From Bagarius yarrelli (lineage: Eukaryota; Chordata; Actinopteri; Siluriformes; Sisoridae): a stretch of DNA of 64,000 nucleotides. Made by a program: the position numbers and the translations under genes. Shown in pieces: positions 49,000-61,852 of this stretch (positions are counted from its first letter, which is position 1; every line of letters begins with the position of its first letter). Below the pieces are notes generated by a model, which worked only from the letters and a program-made list of their open reading frames with translations, did not search any database and was not told the origin of the DNA. The stretch is from contig VCAZ01000046.1 in the NCBI GenBank assembly GCA_005784505.1, positions 1,182,001-1,246,000 of the forward strand, in the 5' to 3' direction.

Positions 49000-49649
49000 T
49001 TTGGAGAGCAAGCGGTTTTCTTCGACGTACACAGCTCGGTGTTTGATTTCTAAAGTGAAACAGTTCAATGGTTGCCAGACACTTTGAATAAATCCTCGCG
49101 AGCAAGACTTTCTATTGTGTTCAATGGACTGACATGCCTGGGCATGCCACAATGACTAACCACATTTACATAAGCGACAATTCCCTTCCAATCTGAAGTT
49201 ATCTTATCAGTCTTTTTCTCTACATTATGTAAAGAAATAATTACAGCATAATAATCTACTCTACAGTAGGGGATTCTGTCCTGTACCATCCCTCATGGTG
49301 GAAAACTTTCCGCCCTGATCCTGAAATTAAATTCTTCTATCAAAAGAATTTTCCATATAAAATGGTATTCGGTGTTACGTAACATACTTGATTATGTTTA
49401 TTATTGTCTACTATGAAAACATAGTTTTTAAATCAGAAAACATTGTGAGCTCGAATAACATTATAAGTTTCAAAAATGTACCAGTACAAATTACCCTGCT
49501 GTATAGTAGCTAGCAGCAAATTAAAACAATTTGTAGTGCTCATGGCCTTCCTTAATAAGTTTCTTTTCTTGCTGTACTGTTCACCGATCTCATTTAAAGT
49601 TCATTTATTTATTCATTCATATTTTATAACTACTTATTCGCTAATTCGG

Positions 49650-49950
49650 GGTCACAGGGATGTTCTGGAGTCTATCCCAGCTGTCTCTGAAAGGACGAAA
49701 GGCAGGAGGGGTACCCTAGACAGGTCGCCAGTCAATCACAGGGCCACACACACACACACACTCACTCCTATGGGCAATTTAGAATCACCAACCAACCTAA
49801 CATACATGTTTTTGGACTGTGAGAGAAAATTGTACCCGGAGTACACCCAAGCAAGCGTAGGGAAAACATGCAAACTCCACACAGAAAGGCGCCTCCGGAA
49901 ATCGAACCCAGGCCTTCTTGCTGTGGGGCAATAGTGCTAACCACTAAGTC
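49650..49950 (+). repeat. L2-like LINE 3' tail, best-preserved copy
   Basis: CTATCCCAGCTGTCTCTGAA, ACAGGTCGCCAGTCAATCAC, AGGGCCACACACACACA, GGCAATTTAGAATCACCAA, ACATGTTTTTGGACTGTGAG, AACATGCAAACTCCACACAG and GAAATCGAACCCAGGCCTTC appear in order. Confidence 0.8.
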
Positions 49951-51139
49951 AGTGGGGTTTGAAGTTGCCGTGTTAAATGGTTCTTGGTTCAATGGTTGTT
50001 GTAGGAGAATTAACACTGCACGCAAGTATCCGAAAGATTCTGATACTGCCAGAAGTTAATTGAATTGTTAATTGAAGAAGGGCTGGACAGTATAATGGTA
50101 TATATCTTTAGCACAGAATAAATCATCAACCATAATATCTTTTTTATTTAATGAATATCATGACATAAATAAATGGGCGTGGTTAACTCAAATGCATAAG
50201 CCTGAGCAAGAGCAGGGCTTGCAAAAATCGCTAGCCCCATGTCCCGGGATTATTGTGTATTCCAAAATGTATCCCTGTACTGCTTGTCACGCTATATTCT
50301 AGGTAGTACAATATTTTATAATGCCTTGGCATTCTCTCACAAATATATTTGTGAAAGAAATTCATATTGCAATACTGTACTGAATATTGCTACAAGACAA
50401 CACTCACCCAACTTAAAACAACATACACCCACCCTGGCAAATAAATACCTCCACATCTCGGCACCTTCTGTGCCTGAGGGGTGTTTTCTACTGATGGACT
50501 GACTGATGATGCTGACATGATCCTTTTTTTTCAACAGGAATCAGACACACATTGTTTTGGTATCGTTGTTTTGTGTATTTGAACATAAAGCGGTTTAGTT
50601 CAGGGCCTTCTTTTTCTTATTTAAGCCAGACAAAGAGCAATATTTACACAATTGTTGAAATGTTTAATCTTGGGTAAAAGGTTTCATTGTGGGAAAAACA
50701 AGCTGCCAGAAAATAATAAAAAGAGAAAAATTAATCGATAACTCACTGTAATTTTTCCTCTGTTCAAATATAAATTTTGTCTCTGTTCACACAAAGGATA
50801 CAGTGAAAATTGCCCTAGAAAAACGTTATTCCCTGGACTGTTAGGAATATTTTATTTCCTACTTCACATATCTTATATTTAAGGCACACACAAAACAAAT
50901 AAGAAACGATATGAGTACTATCATTAAAAACTGGCAACCTCGGTGCACTTACTTCCGTGTACACACAGTTCAACGTGAAGAAAATCAGCTATTATAGCGA
51001 ACACAATATTATACAGGTCGAGTTAGTAATATATTTGTTTTTTATGATTAGTATAAGTATAAATATATTCAATTCATTGTCATTGTGCAAGGTACATGTA
51101 CAGAGCCAATTAAATGCATTTTTCGCATATCCCATCTTA

Positions 51140-51300
51140 GTAAGTTGGGGAGAGCGCAGGGTCAGCTATGATACAGCGCCCCTGGAGCAGGAAGGGTTAA
51201 GGGTCTTGCTCAAGGACCCAACAGTAGTTGACTTGCCGGAGGTGGGGCTTGAACCCAGGTGTTTCTGGTCTTCAGATTAACAACTCAGCACACGTCCCTG
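51140..51300 (-). repeat. Diverged tRNA-derived SINE
   Basis: Core AGGGTCTTGCTCAAGGACCC, then GGGGCTTGAACCCAGG as the complement of the box-B region. The head is degraded. Confidence 0.65.
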
Positions 51301-53514
51301 TATTTTTTGTATTTAATGAAAGACATATTCATCATATCCATACACCGTTGAACACTTTAGGTCATATGACTTACATAAACAACCCAGATTCCCTTTTAAA
51401 ATTTAAATAAAAAAGAAAACTAAAAGACTTACAAATTGATTTATTTACAAGAGAACACTGACAACATAACATAAATGTTTAAACAGAGAAATTTTACACT
51501 TTTATCCAATCAATGACCCAATTTCAAATTTGATGCCTGCTACAGGTCTTTAAATAGTTGGGATGGGGCTTGTGAATTAAAGGGTGATTAAGATATTAGA
51601 TCAAATTGGACAGTATAACTATACAGGGTTTATTTTCTTACCTGATAAGTAAAAATAAAAACTTTACCTCCTCCAATATATTTACTGTCTTTATTCTGTA
51701 CATGTCCAAACCAACTCAATCTGGCTTCCCTGACATCTAACATGAACATCAAACAAAAAGTTTACATTGCAATGCATGAGGTGACAAAAATGACATTAGC
51801 TTCAACTAGTTTTCAAAATAAGGTCATAAAATTAACATCACTAATATATTGCAAAAACCCTTTAATGGAAACATAAATATGATGTACTACTTACATAAGA
51901 TACTTTAAAACTTTGTTATTTCTTTGGGTAAACTAAACAGCATGATTTTGGGTGATTCTCAAGCTGGTAGACTGGGGGTTGCCGACTGGTTTACCCTAGT
52001 CAACCACAATCAACGGGTTGTGCATTATGTTAGCTAAAACATTTAACCCTAATACTACCCAACCCCCCCCCCCCTAAAATTACGTTTAGCCTTGACCTTT
52101 TAATGTATTATTCTCACTAATCCTGATTTATTTAAGCTATTTCAGAGCAGAATAACACACATGAGACAGGAAAGAGATGTAGGAGAACAGCAAAAGGGAG
52201 AACAGACAGATAGTAATAAAAAATACAATAAGAGGAGTGAAGAGAGAATGAAGGGATGAAATCTGGAAGATAGAATTAAATGTGTTTAATGTGTAATGAA
52301 ATGTGTAATGAAATTTGAGGGTTAAAAATGAAATGTTTTGGAGAAAAAAAATATAAAAAGATATAGCAGTGTTTTCTACGTAAATAAATAAGAAACATAT
52401 TCAGTATTACAGTAATGTATCATGTATTGGACTGATGTTGTTCAGTAAAACTTAATATGACAGATTTAAAAGGTCAAAAGGTCACCTGAATCAAACAAAA
52501 TGATAGTCGAAACTATTTAATGACAGAAATTGAGCAAAATGACTAAAGATATTCAGACAACTATAAATTATAAATCCTAAACTATTTTATAAAAGAATGT
52601 TTTGATTGGACAACTAACAAAAACATTCCAGTTGCTGATATTCAGTTAAACATCACAGGGTTATTTTCAGTGTATCATTGTGTCACTTTGGTTAGCTTCT
52701 GTTTTTTGGAACTATCTTCCCTGACAAAGAAAATATGTATAATATATAACCAGTTATAGATATTTATTTCTATTTTGTGAAACTGTTGTACAAAAGTTAT
52801 TTAGCAAATCACAGTTTTGTGACCACGTTTGAATTGCTGGTTTTTGTTTTATTTACAATCTTGCTTATGGGATATTACTCAAATAACAGATTTTAATGAC
52901 TTTCTTATTAGTCCCTATAAGTTTTTACCGTTTGTGGAAATATGCAAATGTGATGGTCACGTAACCTGGTGCAAATCAGGGTGAGGGAACGTTACTGCAG
53001 CTTTTGTTTATGAATGTAATATTCTTTATGAGACCACGAAAGAACATTTTAGAAATGATCCTGCTATGGTGAGACCGAAGTTACACAATAGTATTTAAGC
53101 ACTTTGACATTTTTTTTTCAATTGTAAAATAAAAATGAGAAAATGTGTTTTAAATTCGCAGATAGGTTTCAAGAATACTTCTGACTTAAATAGTAACCTA
53201 CATAAAAAGTATGAAATTGTTCTCCAAAAAATAACAGCGGAACTAAATGACAGGGAGGAGTTTCTGTGGTTTTAGATTATTACTAATTTTTAGGTATAAA
53301 GATAATTGTTTAAACCCGCTGCCCTGATAACACATTTATTCGGATTCTGCGCCGACTCGAATTCTTCTACGACTATCCGCGCGCCATAGAAAACCAATGA
53401 CGTCGGTTGCCGAAGCCCCGCCCTCTCATCCTGTGCTGTATGAATTAGTGTCAGTGGCATGGCCAAGACGTACACTGTGATCAGACGTTCACAATAGAAG
53501 ATCCGGCGTGGCAA

Positions 53515-56500
53515 ATGGCTAAAACCTACGATTACCTCTTCAAGCTCTTGCTCATAGGAGACAGCGGAGTTGGAAAGACGTGTCTTCTGTTCCGCTTCAG
53601 CGAGGACGCGTTCAACACCACCTTCATCTCTACAATCGGTCAGTTCGCCGGGTGGTAATGGGGTGGGAGGTGCGCGATGGGGCTCGTTTGGGCGGCTCAC
53701 TTAGGGCGTTTCTCTGTAAATCCAACACGCGCACGGTTTGTTACATTATAACGCTTATTCCTGTATGCACATTATTTAATCGGAAAGGGGAACCCGTTAT
53801 GGTAAATCAGGGGAAAACAGGAAGCCTGCTGATTGTGTGCCGAAAGGCCTCTCGTAGGTTCGGCATGCTGGCATCTTCTGAAACATCTTAAGCGAAGGAA
53901 TGTAAACTGTGGAAATTCATTGAAAGAATCCAAATGATGCACATGTGCAAACGACGAAAGCTCCTAAAAAGGAGATGCATTTGTTCTTCTGGCATCAGTT
54001 ATGTGGCATGTCTTCTAAAAGATGCAGGTTATGTTATTTACCTACCAGCCTAATCGATTCAAGATGATTCAGTCTGAGATCAGCAGACATTTGAAACGAT
54101 TACTGGGTATCAAGCTTTTTGTAATATCAACATTTTAGTGCATTGGTAGAGGTGATTTTTGTCTAGACAGAGCAGCAACCAGCATGGGAACCTAAGACAC
54201 TGGGTTTTTTGCAGTCCAGGGTAATCTGGTTTAACACCTGACTGTTACTGCATGATCTCAGGCGTTTTGTGACATTTATTTGTGTGTTTATTCACAGTTC
54301 TGCACGTAGGTTTTTCATCTGATATTCGGTGATCCAACTTCTTATCCAGTATTTTCCTGAATTTCGTAACTCTGTGTAAAAATCTCAAACAAAAGTAGTC
54401 ACTTATAAAAATTTGCCTGTTTTGTGCCTTCCATATCAGTGTATGAATGTCAGATATTGCTGTATATTCCAGCTTGTATTGCTTATGTATTCTGTTTTTG
54501 CCATCTAGCCTCTTATAACCGTTTTATGTGTTAATACTAAGCACAATACCATATATTATACTCCTAGGTCAGATTAACAACAATAGATTGCGCATTTCAT
54601 GGTAATGCATTGGTCATTCCATTGCCTGTTGTGCTGGGAAAGGCCTTCTGTCTCACAGAATCAGGCCTGTCCTTGAACACAGACTACACTGTTTAAAGCC
54701 ACCTCTGGGCCTTGTGACATTCAGCTTGTTCACGCCTTCATTGTAAGACAATGCTGTAGGCAGAGGCATGATGGGCAGCTACTTCCCTGTGCCAGGAGGT
54801 GGTTGACCCCAGCTTTGGCCACAGCACAGGCTTCCCTGCTTAATCCCTCCAGAGCACAGGAGACATCCACCAGTGCTTCCTCTGACTCAAGTCTGTTTAA
54901 AATTTGTGTATATATTAATTTTTATTAATCAAAACCCAACTGTAACATATTTATTTAGCTTATATGTCTAAAATTAAGATTTTTTCAGCAAAGGCTAAAC
55001 CAACAAGTGTTAAATCTGGATGTACTGTATATGCTTGCCAGTTAGTCACTTCAGACCTTTCATAGTAATAATCAAACAGCCTCAATTATCTTTACACTTA
55101 GTTAAAAGGACATCCACCTAGAGCATTAACTGGCAAGCTGCGTGTCAGTTTTTGTAAGGATTTTCTTGTCTTTCAACTTATTTTTTTTTATTTGTTCAAG
55201 ATGTCGTATCAGCTTTTGGATTTGCCAATGTTAAGTCAACTGTTATATTCAAGTCTTGTTTTTTTTAACTCTATTTTTTTATTCATGACTTTTTTATTTT
55301 CATTTAATGACATAATTTACTCTTTTTATAGTGAACGTTTTTTGACAGTTATATGAGTAGCTTGTTCAGAGTGCTATATTTAAGTCGTGTCACCTGTGAT
55401 GAAGCTCAGTTTAGCAGAGAGCTGTAAGTGATTTAAACAAGCTCGGGGGTTTTAGGTCTACTGTGTACAGGAAGCTGTGGTTTAAAACATGGCCTACTAA
55501 CCACTTTCTCTTCTCCTACAACAGCAAGAGTATATAAGTTGTTTCTTAAAAAAGTTGTTATTCTACAATAAATTCGATTACACAATTCGGCTATAGACTC
55601 ACTTCAGAACATTATGGAGTTCCCTGCTTTTCGTACAACTTGTACATGAAGTGTAGTAGTAAATAGTAAATAAAAATTTCCTCCTGATTAAACAGCTTTA
55701 TAGGAAGCATTTTTTTTTCCCACATCGAAAAAAAATAGTTATTTTAATTATAGGTTTACATATTGTGTATTCGTGTGTTTGGCATGTTCAACTACAAAAA
55801 AAGCAGACAGGAAGTGGAAAATAGTGTTGCTCTGAGCAACGGTGCATTGGTGCTGATATTCATCCTGTAGATAAGACATTCCATGAAGCTTCCTCGTTTA
55901 TCCATTAGACAGTTTCTTCAGAGGGATTCGCATTTATCTTTGTTAAGGTCACACATAAATATTTCAAGACGACTGTAAAAGCAAACAATGTTGGACACAA
56001 AGAATATAATGTATATTAAACATGAAGACTCCATTTAGTGTTTCAGTGTGCTGTCTAATTGCTTCCTTATTTTTTATTTTAGGAATTGACTTCAAAATCA
56101 GGACTATAGAGTTAAATGGAAAGAAAATCAAACTCCAAATATGGTAAGAACTGGTTAAGTGTTTAATTTTTGTTAACTAAAATAAAAATTTGTTTACACT
56201 GTAAATCAGACTCAATCACGTCTAATCCAGATGTATGTCCATGTCTTTCTGTTCTATGTAAAATATGCTTGTCTTTGTGTACAGTTCATTTGTACACTCA
56301 GCAGACCACAAGCTACAGAATGATGAAGGTTAATGCATACAATGTTTTTTGACAGGAAAGCAAACTGTACACCATGATAAGCTGCTTAGAGCCGAATAAC
56401 AAACGTCCACAGAACTATGTTGGTAAACAAACTTGAAAACTTTCTGAATATTTGGCCATTTGGGATATGGGTTTGGATGAACGTAAGCAGTTGTTGACCT

Positions 56501-59421
56501 TGTTCAAGGATGTAAATGACCAGTCTCAGGTGATCTCAGTTACATTAATAACCACTTCTAAGCAAATGGGGGTTATATAACTATTTCTACCACAGTGTAG
56601 ATTTATAACATGTTGTTGTATCTACATTTCTGGCTTTTGGCAGATGCCCTTATCCATTGTGTCTTACATATTATTGTTATTATCTAACTGAGCAGTTTAA
56701 TGGGTTTTGGGGGTTGGTCATGGTCTCAGCAGTGCTGGGAATTGAACCCTCGATCTTCTGATGAGCAGTCCAACACTTTAACAACTGAGCTACCACTTCT
56801 ACCTCTAGCTAGGTGATATTGGTACGTTGTTACCAATATCATCTAAACATCTGTTACATTCTGCTATTGTCTTATTATTTAACATCGTTTAATCATATTA
56901 TTGAACTACCACCAGTCAGCAAAAGTTATACAGAAAACGTTGTATTTATGATAACTTATCATTAGCTAGAATGTTATAATGCTGTCATAACCCTCCAGTA
57001 GATTTCAAAGTTCAAGAGAAATGCTGCCAGGAAACAGGCTGGTCTTCCTGTTGGGGTCACAGTGCTTATAAGTTTGGCCCAGACATCCAATGACTAATGT
57101 GAAGGATATGCACACAATAGTGCAGTGAAAATTGTGCCTGCTCTGTTTACAGGATGTGTAGATTGGAAATGGTGGGCTTGGGAAGGGTGGGTCTCTCTCG
57201 AAACCAACTAAGAAAAAAATCCGACCATGCATAAGCAAAGGAGTTAATAATGGCCCCAATGTTCTGTCCACTGTATGGTGATTTGTAATGCATGTGCTTT
57301 ATTCTGGTTGTAGGGACACAGCAGGACAGGAGAGGTTTAGGACCATTACTACGGCATACTACAGAGGAGCCATGGTGAGCTTGTGTCTTTGTTTCTGTCA
57401 CACTGTAAAAATACCTGTTGATAAATGTGCGATTAATTTACATTTAACAACAATAAAATACATTCAATTAAGCTCTCTCTCTCTCTCTCTCTCTCTCGCT
57501 CTCTCTCTCTCTCGCTCTCTTTCTCTTTCTTTCTTTCTCTCCCACACCCTCTCCCCTCTCTATTTTTTTTCTTTCGCATGCTCCCCCTTCTCTCTCCTTC
57601 CCCTCTACCAGGGCATTATGTTGGTGTATGATATCACTAGTGAAAAGTCATTTGACAACATTAAAAACTGGATTCGTAACATTGAGGAGGTGAGTTTTGG
57701 AAGCCACTGTTACCTAAAGCGAAGTAGCAACAAGATCTGTATAAATACTAAACGCAGCACATTTAATAACTCATCTGATCACTGGTTTTCTTATATATAA
57801 CCAATGACCAGAAGTCTTAATGCTTAATTATGTCACTTAATTTTCTCACAATATGTTTGGTATTTGTGTCATACAATAAACCCTGCTTTTGTCTCTCGTT
57901 GAATTGATGTTTTCACCATCAATGTTTTGAATAAGTTGTGCTATACGCTGTCTTTAGCATGCATCGTCAGACGTAGAGCGGATGATTCTCGGAAATAAAT
58001 GTGACATGAACGACAAGAGACAGGTGTCTAAGGAGAGAGGAGAGAAGGTAGGTTATTATAACTGGTTACAATGAATATATCACATGAAATGAGTGACATA
58101 AGTGTCCTCCTATTTTTTCTTGTTTTATATATGGTTCCAATAACAGACTTCTGATTATTGGCTGATAGATTATTTAATACTGACTTTATTCTAATAAAAG
58201 CCAAGTCAGTCAACTTGCTGCAAAATGTTATGTCTAATACTATAATGGGTGTGTACTTTAAGGGGCATACTTAAAGGGACAAAATCGTTTTTTTTGTGTG
58301 TGTTTGGGGTTTTAAGATGTTGCATTAAATTGGAGAAAATGATGCAAGTGCAAGTCATTTTGTTCTTAGAAATCTTTACCTAATTCATATGTCAATAACT
58401 TACAATTACATTGAAAATACATTTTTGATGCATATGGCACACAAACCAGAAACTCTTCCAGGATTTTAAAAGTCTTTCTGGGTGGGATTTTACCGGAAAA
58501 CTGTGCCATGTATTTCACATTTTTTTAAGCTTTATGAGGATCAGCTAAATGCCAGATTTGCCAAATAATAAAGTTTATATTATCGTGTTATACATTTCTT
58601 AAATGGATGACCTATGGTTGCAAGCTGCATGTCTGTTTTTGTAGGCACATCTTTCATGACTCCAGTCATGACACGGATCAACTTGTAAATGTTTGCCTGT
58701 TCATTTAGATGTCAGTTAAACACATTCTTGCATACAGCACAGCCAACACAGGCAATGTCTTTATCCACATATCCATGCAATTTCTCTTCTTAAGTGATTA
58801 GCAAATTCAACATTAAACACGGAAACTAAAACCTTCATGAAGAATAAAGATGAAATTGAAGTTAATTTTTATTAATATTTTAACTGCTCTTTATAAAATA
58901 ATGTTTTTGAATATAAAATAATACGGTTTATGTGATTACTGTCATTTTGCTTAGTTTTATCTAATAGAGATTCAGCATTTCAGGCATGAATTTGCTTCTA
59001 ATACACACTGAAACAAAATTGCTTGCTTTATTTGCACGCTTCAATTTTTTGTTAACTGTATTATTCTTTATTCTGTTTTCCAGTTGGCAATAGATTATGG
59101 AATCAAGTTTTTAGAAACCAGTGCAAAAACTAGCGTAAATGTGGAAGAGGCCTTTTTCACCCTAGCGAGAGACATCATGGCCAGACTTAATAGGAAAATG
59201 GTGAGCCATGCATTGAACTACAGGACGGTACCTCTGAGCATCACATGAATAAAAACAACACAAATTGACTAAATTATTATTGTTTGTCTTGGTGTGTAAT
59301 CCTTTCTCTTCACACCTTTTTTTTCTAGAATGATGGCAGCAATTTGGAAGGAGGGGCACCAATAAAGATCACAGAGAAGCGTTCCAAGAAGCACAGCTTA
59401 TTTAGGTGCACACTCCTATAA
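53515..59421 (+). CDS. rab8b: Ras-related GTPase Rab8B
   Basis: Seven exons, 53515-53638, 56083-56143, 57314-57374, 57612-57689, 57958-58047, 59084-59200 and 59329-59421, join in frame to 207 residues, exactly the Rab8 length. Visible GTPase motifs: P-loop GDSGVGKT (15-22), switch I TTFISTIGIDF, DTAGQE (63-68), NKCD (121-124) and ETSAK (149-153). It ends FRCTLL, the Rab8 CxLL prenylation box. The variable tail GGAPIKITEKRSKKHSLF is closer to RAB8B than to RAB8A. Rab8 proteins direct exocytic traffic from trans-Golgi and recycling endosomes to the plasma membrane and cilium. The neighbour rps27l supports the 8B assignment. A long TC tract sits directly before exon 4. Confidence 0.95.
56630..56803 (-). 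repeat. tRNA-derived SINE in rab8b intron 2
   Basis: CTGGCTTTTGGCAGATGCCC, TTATCCATTGTGTCTTACAT, TGGGAATTGAACCCTCGATC, then AACTGAGCTACCACTTCTAC. It is near full length, in the same orientation as the copy at 8222. Confidence 0.8.
57471..57610. repeat. TC-rich pyrimidine tract before rab8b exon 4
   Basis: About 45 bp of (CT)n from 57471, followed by about 95 bp of further C/T-rich sequence up to the splice acceptor CCAG at 57608-57611. It serves as an exceptionally long polypyrimidine tract. Confidence 0.9.
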
Positions 59422-61852
59422 CAGACTCCAGTGAGTGAAATGCATCTATGGACTTGATCTCTCTAGCTGAAGAATCAGCTGGTATGGAAGTTCATGTGAG
59501 CCTCTACTGAAAGGCATGCGCTCATGTTCTTAATGAACAGGGAGACTCCTGTTCAGACAGACCCCCGGTCGAGTTGACAAAAAGGATGCTGAAAGAGTTT
59601 GCAGCTTGTTTCAGAAAAATCTTTAGGGGTTTTTTTTGGACTTTTTTGTGATAATCACGGCACATCTTTTTTTTTTTAATTCTATCAAAGCTTGAATAAT
59701 TCCTTTTATAGAGCCTTTATTCATATTTTATAAAGATTTTATAAGCATATTGTTAGCATTCTTCTGCTTATACATGTGTATACTGGCAGACAGTTAAATC
59801 TCTTAAATCTAGAGTATGACTAGCAAATTGTGTATAAATAAAATGGACATTATAAAGTTTTAAATAGAGGTGGACTTATATTGAAAAATGTCTTTCGGGT
59901 TTGTAGCGCAGGGACATAACTATGTATAGCACTGACAGAAACTCCCCACAGTGTGGAGATTCAAATATGGAACATGACAGCTGGAGAGCATGATGGGTAA
60001 AAGTACAAGTTTAGTCTGTCTATGTGTCTCTAAAGCAGCAGCCAGTCTAAACAGATCGATGAAGTATATAGCACACACATGTAAAGCCAGGGATCTCACT
60101 CTGATCCTGTATTTTTGACACAAAGATCTAGGACAAAGATCGCTGATTTTTCTGTTAAGAGACATTTATTCAAACTAATTAGTCAATGAACAGGTTTTTG
60201 AAAGCAGGAAAGTCATTAAACTGTGCTGGACTTAGGTCAAACATAGAAGGGCTATTCACATATATCTCTGGTGACCTAAGTAATCTTAAACACCTTGTGT
60301 GTCTGGCAAAGGGTTGCATGTTAGAGATTGACTCCTGGTGAATGGTTTAATATATTTGTATATGAATGTATAGGAAAGCCACTAATGCATGCTTTTATCG
60401 ATGTATGTATAATGTACTATTAATTTTACATGTTGGCATTCTCACTGCTATGTACATTAACAAACTATCACCTAGTCTTAATGCTGTTTGTTAAAAGCTC
60501 AAAGGTTTACATACCTTATAACCTGTGATCTTTATTACTAGTGTGTCTTTGATGAAAAAATATGAATATCAAATAGACATTTGTGTTGCAATGTGTGTTG
60601 TTTGGGTAGATTTATGTCCGTATCTTTGTATTCTGTACCCAGTTACATTGCAGAAGTAGCATTTATTTTACTTGTGCCAAATGCTCATAATGTGGTGAAT
60701 TTGAGGGTAAATGACTGCGAATAGAAGTGATAAATCAAAGTGTTTCAGTTGTATTCATGTTTCAGAAGAAGGAAAGTGTTAAAAATAGTCTGACAGATTG
60801 AGTCAGCAATAAAAAAGACATTGCTAAGATTTTTGTTTCCTCATTTTACCATGATGGCTTTAAGAGGCCTTGAAATGTCTGTCTCAGTTTTAGTTATTTA
60901 TTAAGTATAGTAGCAACCCTGCTTTAACAATTATCTTCCAACACAAGAAAATGTAGCTAATGTAAATAAATCAGTCTTAATGTTAAGACTGGACCTTTGT
61001 TGTCAGTGCCATTATAGTGCGTAGATATCTTCAGCTGTCTTTGTAATTCAATAATTTTAAATTAGTTTTTTTGTGATTGGTTATTGTGCTGATATCTGTC
61101 AAGTCAGAAAAAAAAAATAGCTTGAACAGCCTAATCATCTAGTGGGCAAATAATGAATTGTTTAAAATAAGAAAGTGTAACCCCTAACCTTTAGTGTGAT
61201 TTTTATTAATTGTGAAGCTTCTTTTGTACCAATTGTAACCAAAGTAAAACTGCATATTCTTATGTTTCATGTGGGTTTTTTCTTCCCTAATCAAACTTAC
61301 AGCTAGAATTGTGTACGTGTATTATACGTACTAGACACTAGAGAGCGCTGTCGTGCTTTTAGAAATCAGCTCTTTTTACTACCACACGAAGCGACAAATA
61401 TCCATTACGTACTTTCACAACTTTCACATTTTTAAGGAACATTAAGAACGATGATTATGCATGTCAGTTAACGAAACAACATATTCATATTAAAGTAAAT
61501 TAATTAAATAACATTTAAGCAAGAGATTAAAGCCTAATTTTCTAAACCCATTATGTATTTATACATGCAATATATGGAACTGCACATCAGAAGTTATTAT
61601 TCATGTAATCGTACAATTAAATTAATCACCAAATATTTTCTAGCTGTAATGTAAATAGAACAGTGTTTTATGCTAATAGTTATTGCTGTGGAAAGTTCTT
61701 GATTAACTTTGCAATGAAATGGCAGGGTGTAGTTCCACTTCACATCTAATTCTCCAGGATAGCTCTGACTAAGGATTTTTATTGTGTTAAACAAAAATCA
61801 TCCTAATAATGACCCCAAAAGTCCCAACCCCCCAACCTCTGATCATTTTCTT
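59422..61852. other. rab8b 3' UTR and convergent intergenic DNA
   Basis: AT-rich and without repeats of note. AATAAA occurs near 59836, which may end the rab8b mRNA, though longer UTRs are possible. On the minus strand AATAAA at 61778-61783 is a candidate trpm1 polyadenylation signal about 70 nt past its stop. No ORF of interest. Confidence 0.45.

Larger units (their letters stand above)
49000..53514. other. Intergenic DNA between rps27l and rab8b
   Basis: Divergently transcribed flanks. It contains an L2-like tail (49650-49950), a MITE-like fragment (about 50080-50290), a SINE (about 51140-51300), a Tc1-end fragment (about 51435-51600) and a C-run at 52064. No coding exon is recognised. The last 200 bp before rab8b are CpG-richer, consistent with its promoter. 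Confidence 0.5.
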
